A stretch of DNA of 64,000 nucleotides from Mytilus californianus (taxonomy: Eukaryota > Mollusca > Bivalvia > Mytilida > Mytilidae): the NCBI RefSeq assembly GCF_021869535.1, contig NW_026262581.1, forward strand, positions 100,492,271 to 100,556,270, given 5' to 3'. The notes beneath the pieces were generated by a model. That model saw nothing but the letters and a program-made list of their open reading frames with translations, had not been told where the DNA came from and did no database searches. Each line of letters opens with the position of its first letter. Within the stretch, counting starts at the first letter, position 1. Of the stretch, positions 1-12,530 are shown in pieces. A program made the position numbers and the translations under genes.

Positions 1-539
1 CTTAGTCGGACAATACAGAACTATTGAAGTATTGAAAAATAAAGAGCTAAACACCTATACCGCATTCTTCTTCTATTGATTTCATTTATTTTAGATTTTG
101 GGGATTCGACTAGCGAGGAATTTTGAATTAATTTCAGATAAAATCCAAATATTTCTGTGTAAGGGAAGTAATCGTACTATATTCGTATGCTAACTATTAC
201 ATTATATATGTTTTAAACATGTATTTTTCACCGTTTGCTTGTTGTTGGGTATTATCAATACTAGCATACACCATATTTTCGAAACGGGAAAAGGAGGGTA
301 TCTGTTAGCAAGCGCTGTTCCAGATGTTTCTGAGGGGGTCCCAGTCTGATTTTCGTCGAAGTTTACATGATTAAATAAACTTGAAATGAATAAGTTGACT
401 AAAACCTATACCTCAAATGCCCTATGTTATTCAATGGGAAATGTAGGACTTCAAATCTAATTAATGAAGCACAATATGTTTATGTCATGATACCAGACGT
501 TGACCTTTACATAATACGTCTATTTCTAGAATAATAAAA
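1..539. other. AT-rich non-coding stretch
   Basis: No open frame with protein-like composition and no repeat structure is visible. It ends where Penelope-like reverse transcriptase coding similarity starts, so it may include decayed 5' sequence of that element. Confidence 0.5.
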
Positions 540-2792
540 AACAAACTTCAAGTACTTTCAAAGCGGTTTGTGTTTGTACCGGCCGACAAATCAGCCAACA
601 ATGTGGTGGTGGTATGCCGTCAATACTACACGGACGTTCTTAAGAATGAGATTTTAAATTCTTCTACATTCAAGTCCGTGCGCTCCACAGAGAGTCATAT
701 AGTAAACAAACATATCATAACCACATCACAGCTAAAGGCCTCTTCTGAACATTTGAAGGTCCCTACTATGTTTTGGTTACCTAAACTACACAAAAAACCA
801 GTAAAATATCGTTTCATCTCGGCCTCTAGCAAGTGTTCTACAACTAATCTGTATGTGCCTTTAACTAGTTCCTTAACTACTAGAAAAGAACTTATCATTA
901 ACTTTGTAATAAAATATATGAAAATAGTGGAATTAATTTTGGAGTGTAAAAAATTCTTTGGATGTTTTAGATCAATTACGTGCTTTTGGTGGTCCTTTTG
1001 ATTCTGTTGACAATTTTGAATTTTCAACTCTTTACACTACACTTCCACACAATCTTATCAAATAAAAGTTTTCCTATTTAGTTAACTGGTCGTTTGATAA
1101 ATCTGAATGCAAATATATTTGCTGCAATTCATTTAAGCCTTCTTCTCTAATGAGAAAGGTAAATATGCTAGATATACTTACTGGAGGTGTGATGAGATGA
1201 TTGAAGCTGTTAATTTTCTCCTTGATAATATTTATTTACGTTTCGGCAATAAAGTTTATCGACAGGTTGTAGGTATTCCTATGGGCACCAATGGCGCCCC
1301 TTTAAAAGCAGACATGTTCTTGTACTGTTATGAATCACAGTTTATGATCAAACTCAGTAAAGACCCGTCTTAATTGCATTTAATTGATAAATTCAACAAC
1401 ACTAGCTTACCGTTATCTTAATGATATTTTTTCGTTAAATAATCACGAATTTTCTAAATATACTGCCGAAATTTACCTAAAGGAACTTACTCTAAATAAA
1501 TCAAATATAAATGGTAATAACTGTTTCTCCTAGATTTAGATATTTCAGTTTCACACGGGAAACTCTACACTAAAATTTACGACAAAAGGGACGATTTTTC
1601 GTCCCCTATTGTTAATTTTCATTTTTTTTAACGGTGATGTTCCTTTGGCACCATCTTACGGTGTTTATATATCACAACTCGTTCGCTATGCCCGTGTCTG
1701 CTGTGACGTTTTTGATTTCAACGAACGTAATCTATGTTCTACTGGTAAATTATTAAGTCAGGGATTTCGTTACCATAAATTAATTAAAACCTTTACTAAC
1801 TTCTTCCATAGATATAAAGATTTGGTTTAGAAGTTTGGTTGTACCTGTAGAAAACTTATTTCAAACGGGATAGCACATCCTAATTATAACGGAGATGTTG
1901 TTTTCCGAGCCCGGAAATTTAGAAACGATCCGGGTAAACTTATCGATCCTTTAAATAAATTTATTCTAAAAGGTTACCAATTCAACACTGTAATTAAATC
2001 TTTGAATATTGTTTATATTGATATTAATATTGATTTTGTTATCAGTAAATTAAAATCAAACTAAATATCATTTCTATATACATATGCATATTCATGGCTC
2101 TACAATCTGTCGATACCCGTATCTTGACATTGCACAAGGTCATGTTTTTCTCTGACTGTTTATGACTTCTTTACACTAAATCCATTGGATGTTGGATGTG
2201 TACTGATTGATATTTTAGTCTTAGTTGCATGATTTTTTTTTATTGTTATTGGCTATGAACTAGCTGTCAGTAACTGCGAGCACTCTCATATCTGTACTTA
2301 TTGTCTTTTTGTTGTGGGGATGTATAAGTACCCTGCCACGTCCACTCTGTGTTTTTGTTACTTTTTTTTTGCTTTGTATCTATCTGATGAGTTAAGCCTT
2401 TTCAACTGATTTTTATAGTTTGTTCTTATGTTGCACTGTTACACCACTGTCTCAGGTTAGGGGATGGTTGGGCACCCGCCGAACATGTTTAACCCCACCA
2501 CATTCTGTATGTGCCTGTCCCAAGTCAGGAGCCTGTAATTCCGTGGTTGTCGTTTGTTGTTGTATATCATATTTGTTTGTCGTTCATTATTTTGTACATA
2601 AATCAGGCCGTTAGTTTTCTCGTTTGAATAGTGTTACATTTGTCATTCCGGTGCCTTTTATAGCTGACTATACGGTATGAGCTTTGCTCATTGTTGAAGG
2701 CCGTACGATGACCTATAGTTATTAATTTCTGTGTCATTTGGTCTCTTGTGGAGAGTTGTCTCATTGGCAATCACACCACATCTTCTTATTTT
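540..2792 (+). mobile_element. Penelope-like retroelement, decayed copy
   Basis: A reverse-transcriptase coding region (about 570-2064) is followed directly by a ~730 bp 3' tail (2065-2792) that recurs elsewhere in the window without the coding part. The tail runs from just after the last coding motif to a T-rich end close to 'ccacatcttcttattttta'. Copies of this tail at 3518, 5218, 39668, 41483, 49062, 49405 and 62497 share the 3' end and stop at different 5' points, the usual sign of target-primed reverse transcription. No GIY-YIG endonuclease and no terminal repeats are visible, so the copy looks 5'-truncated. Assignment to Penelope-like elements rests on the RT motifs; another non-LTR-type RT is the alternative. 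Confidence 0.72.
570..2064 (+). pseudogene. broken reverse transcriptase of Penelope-like type
   Basis: Translation across frames shows an ordered series of RT blocks: FVPADKSANN near 571-600, WLPKLHKKP near 773-800, FEFSTLYTTLPHN at 1015-1053, VVGIPMGTN near 1266-1292, LFLYCYE-like sequence near 1318-1335, YRYLND at 1408-1425, and a C-terminal block (VPLAPSYGVYISQLVRYAR) near 1639-1695. The reading frame is broken by several frameshifts and by stops, for example near 1066, 1371 and 1533. The usual first catalytic Asp (F-D-F-S-T-L-Y) is read as Glu at 1018-1020. The usual Y-L-D-D is read as YLND, with Asn at 1420-1422. The enzyme would be dead even without the frameshifts. In living relatives it copies element RNA at a nicked target. 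No full-length copy is in this window. Confidence 0.75.
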
Positions 2793-2797
2793 TATAC

Positions 2798-3290
2798 TTG
2801 AGGCAAAATGCCAATATCAAAAGTCACATCCAACGCTTTTGTAGCATACCACCTTAATGGTGGTGTACCCAAATGGTAAAAATTATATCTAAGGCCTTTG
2901 TCAAAAGATAAATAAGTTTTGACCCGAACACGATCATGGCACTTAAATCGAAAATTGACCTTGAAGTTCAAGGTCAGGTCTAATGGTACGCAACACGTAG
3001 TCTCTGGGTGATGTAAACACATGCCAAATATCAACTAAGGCTGCCAAAATTTGAAAAAAAAGTTATGACCCGGACTTGATCATGTCATTAAAAAACTATA
3101 TGTTGACATTGAAGTCAAACGTCAAGGTCAGAAGTCAGACCCAGTGGTATGCAACCTATTATCTCGGAAAAATTTACTCACATACCAAATATCAAAAGAT
3201 CAACAAAAAAGTTATGACCCGAGATCGCAAAAGGTATGTCCTTTCAGATGAGGAAGGTCAAACAAACGAAAAATCATTTTCCATGGTTCT
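2798..3290. repeat. tandem repeat, ~148 bp unit, about 3 copies
   Basis: The phrase 'agttttgacccg' or 'agttatgacccg' recurs at about 2914, 3061 and 3210, giving spacings of about 147 and 149 bp. 'ccaaatatcaa' and 'caaggtcag' recur with it. Units are diverged. The two short open frames here (80 and 72 codons) come from this repeat and have no protein-like features. Confidence 0.65.
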
Positions 3291-3517
3291 TTGAGTATCT
3301 GGCCCTCGAAATTTACTCAACCCCAGTTTTGTGATTACTTTATTAAATTTAAAACGAACCAAAGACTATCATACGACCTAACTTTCAATTCAACTATTTT
3401 AAAAGTATTTGCTTAATACTAGAAATTCTTCGACACAGCCGTTCACATCATCTTGTCTTTGATTGAAATTAAGTATATACAAGTTTCCAATTGTTATTAC
3501 TCTGTTATAAATATTAA

Positions 3518-4142
3518 AATAAGGAGATGTGGTATGATTGCCAATGAGACAACTATCCACCAAAGTTCAAATGATGTGGATGTAGGGAAGTATAGGCAAC
3601 CGTACGGCCTTCAACAATGAGAAAATCCCATACCGTATGGTCGGCTATAAAAGGCCCCGACATGAAAAATATGAAACAATTCAATTGAGAAAACTAACGA
3701 CCTAATTTATAACAAAACAGTTTACGAAAAACAAATATGACAGACATGAACCAACGACAACCACTGAGCTACAGGTTCCTGACTTAGGACAGGCACATAA
3801 AGAATGTGGCAGGGTTAAACATGTTTGTGTGCGCTTAACCCTTCCCCTAACCTGGGACAGTGGTGTAACAGTACAACATAAGAACAAACTATAAAAATCA
3901 GTTGAAAAAGGCTTAACTCATCAGATGGATACAAATAGAAATACATCTAACAAAAACACAAAGTGGACGTGGACGAGTACTTATACATCTCAAAAACAAA
4001 GAGACACCAAGTACAGATCTGAGAGTATTCGCAGTTACTGACAGCTAGTTCAAAGCCAATAACAACTACTGAACAAAATCATGTATCTAAGACTAAAATA
4101 TCAATCAGTACACATCCAACATCCAATGGATTTAGTGTAAAG
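3518..4142 (-). mobile_element. Penelope-like 3' tail copy, 5'-truncated
   Basis: Read on the minus strand it follows the 2165-2792 tail over about 625 bp, with the same 3' end (here 'aaggagatgtggtatgatt' as seen on the + strand). It stops within the tail, before any RT coding sequence. The 61-codon minus-strand frame here and the 64-codon plus-strand frame at 2420-2614 begin with the same residues (MFLCCTVTPLSQVRG) because both lie in the tail. Confidence 0.85.
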
Positions 4143-5217
4143 ACTATTATAATTGATGTAGAAACAATATTCCCTATTTTTATTTCGCCAGTCGGGAAAA
4201 TTGCCGAATTGCATTTAATCTCAACTTAAAATCACAGTATCATAAGCATTTTCTTAGCTTAAGGTACAATGTACGTATTTTGAGCTTTGTATTTGTGCTT
4301 CTTAAATTTTTTTTTTTTTTGTCATATTTCTATGCCACTAATCAAATCAGAAATACTTCAAGATGACTCAAATCTATAGTTTGGATGGATTTTGGCAAAT
4401 TGAAAAAATATCTATTAGAAAAATGAACTTGAAAGGCCTAACAGATTATAACAAGTATATTGATATTCAAACTTTTCAATGTACAGTTTAACTTTTGAAA
4501 TTGATCTCTGAGTGAAACCAATATATAGGACAGTGGCAATGCCTCTCATGCTTCAGTACAACTCAACCTAAGTATGCCTGATATTAATATAGACAACCCT
4601 ATACTATAAATACGTTGTTTGTAGGTTCGGTCAAATATTTAAGTTTCGGGGGAACTAGTTGGCTTTATAATATTAAGTCCAAGTAGCTGGAAACTTTGCA
4701 TATTTAATTCACATCCGTATATTTCAATGATCAAAAACATAACCGAATAAAAACATAAAACCATATAAAACATACAAATGCAAAGTCTGATTGACATGCG
4801 CAATTGAACGAATCAAATTATTAAGTTGCCGAATGATATAATTTCGCGTTTTGCCGAAAGCTGGGATTATAGAATAAACAGTATATTTTATTACAGTTTG
4901 ACAAGAGTCGCTTTCGGTAGTTATCATTACGTGTCAAATTATCTATATTCTTTATTGCGCAATGTTTGAACATAGCTTGAGACGAATATAAATCTTTAAT
5001 AATTAATGTAAATGAAAGGATTATAATAATCAAGCGTAAAATACATAAAACTTTTAGGCCGATTTAGATCGAAAACCAATCGGGATGATTATGAAAATCA
5101 CAAAATATGAAAATATACAAAATCAACAATAATAACTTTAGAACGAATAATCTTCAGATGCCTTACTGCTTTATTGGTGGATTAGAACTACATGCATTTG
5201 TAATATGTACAAATGTA
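4143..5217. other. AT-rich non-coding stretch
   Basis: Contains poly-T (4307-4320) and short frames of AT-rich composition on the minus strand. No recognised repeat or gene. Confidence 0.5.
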
Positions 5218-5545
5218 TATAAAATACGGAGATGTGGTGCGATTGGAAATCCACTAGAGACATAATGACGTGGATTTAAGCAACTATTTTTCACCGCACG
5301 GTCTTCAACAATGAGCCAAACCCATACCATATAGCCAGATATGAAAGGCCTCCTCCGTGAAAAAAGTTCAACAATTAAAAAAAAAATGCCAGGCCTGATT
5401 TTATCTGACAAAAACAAAAAAACAATAACCGAATTACAAATATGACGGACAGCAATCAACGAAAACCACTAAAATAACAGGCTAACTTGGTACAGGCACA
5501 TAAAGAATATGGTGGGGTTAAGCATGTTTGTAAGTGTTCAACCCA
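5218..5545 (-). mobile_element. Penelope-like 3' tail copy, 5'-truncated
   Basis: On the + strand it starts 'aaaatacggagatgtggtgc' and continues through the recognisable inner landmarks (accgtacggtcttcaacaat-like, aaaaccactaaa-like, 'ggcacataaagaat', 'ggggttaagcatgtttg') in the same order as the 3518 copy. It ends about 320 bp in. More diverged than its neighbour. Confidence 0.7.
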
Positions 5546-8500
5546 CTTACTGTGTGTTGGGATGCATAGGAATCAATAAGCTATCATATATAAAGTTAAC
5601 GGTGCTTTTTATTCGAAATTCCACCCTCACTATGGATGTGCTATAAATATATAAGAACCATTTCTTCTAATATATAGATGGCCGTATACACTACGTAGAT
5701 CAATTTAAAATTAAGAAGATTTAAAAGTGTGTTCGTAAATTTCTAGTTCCTGACAAATGGTGCAATTTCAGTACGTTGGTCGGTTTTTCATCAAGGTTTG
5801 TAAACTGATAACTATACTTGTTTGTACTAACGTGAAATAAGATAAAGACGAAATATGACAATAAAGCTGGTAAATTTCAATTCAACACTCTTTCATTTAT
5901 TGATAAATATGTTTACTAACGGTTCTCAATGTAAACAAGAACTTGTGAGGAACAAATTAAAACGACCAACTTTAATCTTTGTTTCGATACTTGTTTCGGC
6001 AAGTTCTCTGTTTATTGTATATTGTTATTACATGTATATAGATTTTAGTTTTGCCTCTAGAAATGAAATAGTGAAAACCTCATTTGAAATCCAAAACAAT
6101 GTTTTCCGAATCCTTCCAATTTACATGATTTATTTATACATATTCATTCTGAAGCCGTAGTTGTTGGCACTATTATTTGTTTGCTTACTACCATACTATG
6201 TCATATGCTTAGGATAGGGACTAAAGGTTATTCATGAAAGTGGAATTGCCCCCTTTTTTCCTTCCATAGCAATGGGTGCAAAACCTTTAACCTTTAACAA
6301 ATTACTATAACGACAAAATAAAAATACAAGCATAATAATATGCAAATCACTGTCATAATTAACGTACATGACCTTGGATATCATTATTTAAGACATGATG
6401 TACGTATAAATATAATCATCATAATATTTGTAATTCCTGTAGTGTCTTCAATAGAGATGTTTTTTGCATTAATGAATACACTTATGTGTTCTTTTTATAG
6501 AACAGCTGTTACCATATTAATTGTATGTGCAATGGATGCGTTTTAAATGAATATATACTGTATTGAATATGCTCGAGGGCGATCCATTAACACAGTTATG
6601 TGTTGTTGCATATTTAAAAGACTCATAGATCAGTAAGTTAGAAGGGAAAAAGAACCAAAAAAACCCACAATAATGGAAATTAAAAAAAATGATACGAACA
6701 CATTTACAAAGGATAGCGAATTAGGTTATCTTTTCCGTGACAGTATAGACAGATACACTCGGATATACATTGACTGGATTTCCTATTTTATTAGAAGGGT
6801 AGTTGTTAAAATACAAAATAGATAGACAGCTATTTTGCTACGTATACTTCAAACCACTTTAGCATTTATCCTAAGAGTACTACACAACCAATAAAACGCA
6901 ATAATATAAAGAGAAGTTATTGAACATGAGTATGCCACTAAACAATATATTGAATGTATTTATCTACAATTATGCATAAAACAATAGTGAAACCATAAGA
7001 ATGATTGCCACCCACGTTGCAGATTTTCTTTGCAACACGCAACACCTTTATTATATTTTCATATAAAAGAGCAAATGTGTTACAAGGTATGCCAGAGCCA
7101 AATCTGACAACTAGTAAATAAACGGTTTACAACCAATGCGTATATCAACATTCATATAATTTTTACAACCAATATTACGCATTCAGCTACATATGCAAGC
7201 TGCAATATGCATGTTTGCTGCTTCTACATGCACACAATGACACGTCCTTCAGTACTGTCAAATTACAAAATGTTTTCGTTAGAATCGAATATTTGAAATT
7301 CCAAAGTTTTGATAGTTTATAAATAATTTTTCGAAATATTGATTTGAATACTTACAGAATTTCGCTTCTTTTTCTTCCTTTTCTGACATTTTAACAAGGT
7401 TTAGGCGTTTTTTATGTCCTCTAAATTAATCCAAATTTGATTGCAAAATAATGTCCTTCTTATGCAACAATTGACTATTTTTATTTACTCAAATCTTTCT
7501 TTCCATCAACGAAAGATTTCAGTATACACCAGGTGAGTGATTACAGAAGTTAACAACGTACACTGATGTTCTGACGAAACTGTTGATAAAACATATATCT
7601 CTCCAATAACGCAAACAAAAAAACCCAAACAAAACCAAATGTATAATGGTTGACTTTTAGTTGTACAGTATAAACACAAACCCGATTAAACTCTTAACAT
7701 TAATACATAACAATTTGAAAAGTCCTTTTTGGAAAGTTTTTAATCCTTCAACCACCAGAATTTGGTTAGCAGGCTAAATTTAACAATCGCTATTTAAAGA
7801 GTGATCAGGGCCTGTATGTCATGTTATCACAAATTATATAGGTATAACGATAATGTAAACTAATTTTATATATGATAGTCATATATTTATCAATAAATTG
7901 TGTTTGGTTAAATATTAGAATTTAAATCCCTAACAAAAATTATGTATGTAAATATTTATAGTCATAAGGAAAACTTCAATCTAATATACATATACAGCCT
8001 AATAAATACACATGTAGTACATTAACCCGAAAACCTCTAGCTGTTAAATTGTTTTGCTCTAGTACATGTTGTATAATAGTGTTTCATATCTCTTCCTATT
8101 AACGGTATACATCCCAAAAATTAACACTCATAAGAATATATTCTAATGCAAAACATGTATACTTTTATTTAAAGTTTGCATGCTGTTTAAAGTATAATCA
8201 GGCTTTGCAAATAATTTGATGCTGTAATATGATTGTTCAAAGAAAACCCCTAGCTGACAAGACGAATCATATCAATTAATTTTCTATTTAAAGCAATCAG
8301 ACTGGTAGCATGTCATTTACTTGGTTTTGGTACAACTTTATAATATCAGGATTTCAAATTTTAAACATATGATTCACATGCATGTGTTTCTGGAATAATC
8401 TTCATCAGATATGCTAATACTAAATACAAGAAATTTGGGAAGCCTGATACATATAGTACAGAATTGATTAGTTTGATTGTTTTCAATATAAAACCCAACC

Positions 8501-8920
8501 AGGGTATAAGTTTAGTGCTAAAACTAAGGTTGAAACTCCCTCAGACAAAGATGACCTTTGACTATATTGGCTGCCCTTCTAGTAAATTGGTCCGTCCTTC
8601 GTAAACATGACTCAGTATGTGAAAGGCATGGTTTTATAAGAAAAACAGTTTGCCCATATTCAACTCAAATTTCTACGTAGAATGCTCCATATTCATGTTA
8701 TACTGCATGGGACTTAATATAAATTTCTACCTGGCTTGGTGTATTGATATAATGCGGTTCCACTAGGGGCTTGCAAGAACCAGTGTTTGTTCTACATCAA
8801 TTACTAGCACGGAACTGCAAACTGGAAATGGACAGACATGCAGGAAGAATAACAGTAGTGTCGCCATCCCCATGCACTCAAAAGAAACACCTAATAGAAT
8901 TTACTAGGTACATAAATAAA
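5546..8920. other. long AT-rich stretch without recognised features
   Basis: No repeat family I recognise. A 101-codon frame at 5855-6160 (+) contains one hydrophobic segment after KLKRP, resembling a type II signal anchor, but no splice context or family supports it. The remaining frames are short and AT-driven. Confidence 0.45.
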
Positions 8921-8994
8921 CTTACTGTCCATGGGATTACTAGCCATTCTAGTAAAACTTACTGTCCATGGGATTACTTACCATTCTAGTAAAA
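8921..8994. repeat. direct repeat, 37 bp x 2
   Basis: 'cttactgtccatgggattac' occurs at 8921 and 8958, and the whole 37 bp unit is nearly identical. Further 'actagaa' motifs continue to about 9050 in a looser form. Confidence 0.8.
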
Positions 8995-10373
8995 CTTACT
9001 TGGTAGAAAGTTAACTTACTAGAAGGACTAGTAATTAACTAGAAAGACCAGTAATTTTAAGAATATAGACAGACTACTTATTTAAACCAGAAAGACTAGA
9101 AAATAAACAAATAAACCAGTTGGAATTTCCTCTTTACTAGGCAAGCTTGTACATATACTAGGTATTTCTAGATCTTATAAATATTTTTAAAAAAAGAAGA
9201 CCAATATGCTTCAACTATCTCTTATACATATATATCGACCGCATTGCAAATACTATTTTCAAATCTTATACAGACACGTGTAGTAAAAATTAAAAATTGA
9301 CGATATGGAGTCTTAACTTGTGTATCTTAATTTTCCTATACATGTGAAATTCCTCTTGATTTGGCAACTTTTTACTAATGACCTTCTTTGTGAAATATGT
9401 TTGCACAGGGCTATACCGGAAACACAACTTCAAAAATATTTATAAATTCTGTTGAAGATTATACAGACATTGGACAAATCATGGAAGAGAAGACTTAAAT
9501 ACTCTTATCGAAAATGGTTTAAGCTGGGAGGTCTTTGATGTAAGTTAGAATTGAAAAAAAAATTTAATCGGGCCTATGAACACGTATATGTACCATCTAT
9601 CCTTATTAACTTCTATATATCGGAATTAGGCATTGAAATTTCACTTGGAGATCCAAAATCCCTCGAAAACGTGATTTAGAAGAGAGTAAATTCTTTACAA
9701 TCATAGGACTGTTTGTCGCAGCCACGACCTTCCTCGTTTATGACTTGTGACCTAATACAACCTTACAGTATCATATTTGATGAACTATTGGTTTGTTTTC
9801 CATCTAGTCACTGTTCCATCATCGAATTTTTTTTTACATAATGTAATTCAGCTGATATTGTGAGATTTCTTCAAACCAATCTAATTAAAATATAGATCTC
9901 TGATTCTGTTATGCTCATAAGAGTAAACGAGTTATGATAGATCTGAATTTTAATAAGATTGTCGTTGAATAATTCTGAAATAGGGAGGTTTTCCACAGGC
10001 GTTTGTAATACGAACAGACCCAGTTTCTCTGTTTTTATTTCTTTTGTGGTGTTTAATATTTTCAAATAAATTTTCGGTAGTATATCAACTTATTTTCCCT
10101 TATTCTATACGTTATTGTTCATATCCAAACAATTTTATAACAACTGTAGTTAATACGTGTTGCCCCTGTACTCTAGAGAAAAAAAGGGGGTCCATGCCCC
10201 AATCACGTGGGTTTTTTTCTTTTTTCTGTGTTGCAAAATCGAGAGACATTACTCGAGGTCGACGAACTTGCGGTATCAAAGTAAAAAGAACAAGATTTAT
10301 ACGCCTTAGAGAAATGTCCCCAACTCTGTGTATTGAGTTGTATAACAGGAACGTGTATAGATTAGTTATATTA
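8995..10373. other. AT-rich non-coding stretch
   Basis: No named repeat or gene. The 151-codon frame 10044-10499 runs across this stretch into the transposon end at 10374-10498 and is not accepted as a gene. Confidence 0.45.
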
Positions 10374-10498
10374 GTTGGAACCCCCTTTTTTTGGACGATC
10401 AATGCATTTGAATGGGGACATATGGTTGGAATGGTTAAGCCCCCCCTTTATCCTGTGTCGGGAACCCTCCCTTTTAAAAATGGCTGGATCCGCCCCTG
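10374..10498 (+). mobile_element. inverted-repeat DNA element, right half (ggatccgcccctg terminus)
   Basis: Shares the motifs 'gttggaaccccc', 'gatcaatgcatttgaatgg' and the terminus 'tggctggatccgcccctg' with the complete element at 50764-50928. The left terminus is missing here, so this is a truncated copy. Confidence 0.75.
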
Positions 10499-10559
10499 AC
10501 GGTCATCTTCACATCATGATGGTAAACAATTATCCTACAAGGTATGAGAGCTTTCTGTC

Positions 10560-10745
10560 ACACAGTCTCGAGAAAGTACAACAATCAGCAAAACCCATAC
10601 TGTATAGTAAGTTATAAAAGGACCCGGTATAAACAAACATGGACACAAATCAAACGAGAAAACTAACGGTCGGATTTAAGCATTAAATTAAGCGAAAAAC
10701 AATTATGATAGACGGCAAAAAAAAAAGACAACCACTGAACTAAAG
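10560..10745 (-). mobile_element. Penelope-like tail fragment
   Basis: Landmarks of the tail interior appear in the same order as in the 3518 copy: a 'cccatactgtatagt'-like stretch, 'ttataaaagg', 'caaacgagaaaactaacgg', 'gacaaccactgaac'. The usual 3' end is not visible, so the fragment was rearranged or has diverged. Confidence 0.6.
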
Positions 10746-11800
10746 ACTTTTGGCTTGCAGGTAAACCGGGTCCTTATTTGTATTAATACCAAATTTTCTA
10801 TCGATTATTTCAAAACTTTAGTTACATAAAAAAAACGTGAATTTTCCTTTTCTCTATCGAACATTTTACGTCAAGCAAAACATAAATATGTTTGCATAAT
10901 CAAAAACAATAACGACTCGACTGAACTATAAAAGAGACGAATATGGCATGTGTTTAATGGTCCTTAACAACATTTTCGAATTTCAAATGACTGCGATTGA
11001 TTGATTTATAGTTACCTGGTTAAAGTCCTAATGAATTTGTGATGACTAACTTATATTAAAAGTTCAAAGATAACACCGGTTATCCCCCTTAGCCTGAAGA
11101 ATCGGTTTAGGGAGGGTGTTGAAAAGAAGACAAAATATCCTGACAATTATTCATATACTAATACATGTATTTTAAACTGAAGTTCAGGTTCGCATAAGTA
11201 GAAAGCTCAGGTTCGCATAAGTAAATAGCTATCAAATTATTCAAGTTTTTCAAATAGAACAGCAGCAATTTTAAACTCACTTTTCAACTGTAACACACAC
11301 CACTCGGTAGATTCTCTGAGTTGTTTGAGAGATTGCATTTTGCCACATAAACCACAGTTCTTCAGTCAAAGTATCAATATAACGTTGATTACAATGTTAT
11401 AAAAGTTTAATATTGAGAACATTTTTTTAAATATTTTGTCTAAATTTACATCATATAAGCCGGATACAGGATTTCAGCATGAGAACATTGACTGTATAAC
11501 TTCAGGCGAATAACCTATTAAACTCATTGTCATAATTTAAACAATATAACATATTATTAATATAGATTATTAATCCCTACAAAAATATAAATTAAATAAC
11601 TGTTGACATCTGCTACGTATACATGTGCAAACTTGCGTACATTGACTAAGTAAGATTTAATAAAGCTTGACTATCCTGTATTCAATTGACGAGGAATAGG
11701 CCCGATCTTTGAGGAATAGGTCCGACTTCAGGGGAATCAGAATCGCTTATTTCGGTAGGATTCATTCAGAGTACTCTGCTACAGTTCTATTCACTTTTTG
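10746..11800. other. AT-rich non-coding stretch
   Basis: Contains a short direct repeat ('aggttcgcataagta' at about 11186 and 11211). Nothing else recognised. Confidence 0.45.
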
Positions 11801-12003
11801 AAAAACTTACAGGAAATACCACATCCAGCCGGTATTTTTACAACACTTACAGAGCATACCACATCTAGCCGGTATTTTTACAACACTTACAGGAAATACC
11901 ATTTCTAATCGTTTTTTACAACACTTACAGGAAATACCACATATAGCCGGTATTTTTACAACACTTACAGGAAATACCACATCTAGCCGGTATTTCTATA
12001 AAG
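11801..12003. repeat. minisatellite, 40 bp x 5
   Basis: 'cttacaggaaataccac' recurs at 11806, 11846, 11886, 11924 and 11964, spaced 40, 40, 38 and 40 bp. Each unit ends with a variant of 'agccggtattttt'. Units 1, 2, 4 and 5 are close; unit 3 is diverged. Confidence 0.92.
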
Positions 12004-12066
12004 TTTCCTTCTGAATAAAGTGAAATAAGTGATTCACAATCAATTAAGATCTGAGATATGATAACA

Positions 12067-12530
12067 TTTTCCCCGTCAATGACACGAACTAGTACTGATT
12101 TATTGTTGATTGCTTAACGTACAGCGGATAAATATGTCCAGGACGAGAAAAAAATTAACAATTAATACAATAGGAAGATTATGCAAGGTAGGTCGACCAA
12201 GATGAAGGATTGGAAATTTGGAAACGAACTGAAATTGAGGGTTCTTTGGATTGGGCAGAAATTTTGCCTTACAAAAAACATCTACGGTCACCTCAATTAG
12301 TTGTTCAAAGGGTTTTTTAAAGCGCAGAGAGCATGAAACTCTCCCTACATGTGCCTCGAAATTAACGGTCCCTATTCCGACCGGACATGGCTCCGTATTT
12401 ATACATCTCAACATCAGCGTATGTGTATATATCCTACACCAAAACAGACGCCTGACTTTTAGCAAGGGTTTTACCTCAGAACAGGGGAAGTCCATAGATG
12501 AAAATATGTCTATACCCCAGTCAATCCTTT
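12067..12530 (+). repeat. dispersed repeat family ('tccaggacgag'), longest copy
   Basis: Landmarks in order: 'tccaggacgag', 'attaatacaatagg', 'gggttctttggat', 'tttttaaagcgcagagag', 'gaaactctccctac'. Related pieces occur at 20965, 24170 and, reversed, at 37895. Open frames of 125 codons (+) and 131 codons (-) run through it, but neither gives protein-like sequence, and the dispersed copies are not open. I treat it as non-coding; I cannot name its class. Confidence 0.65.

Noticed and set aside
5855-6160. 101-codon frame with a signal-anchor-like segment
   Set aside because: Considered as a first exon of a type II membrane protein, but no donor site or family similarity was convincing.
10044-10499. 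151-codon plus-strand frame
   Set aside because: Its C-terminal third is the 'ggatccgcccctg' transposon end and the rest has no protein features; a minus-strand frame of 96 codons also overlaps it.
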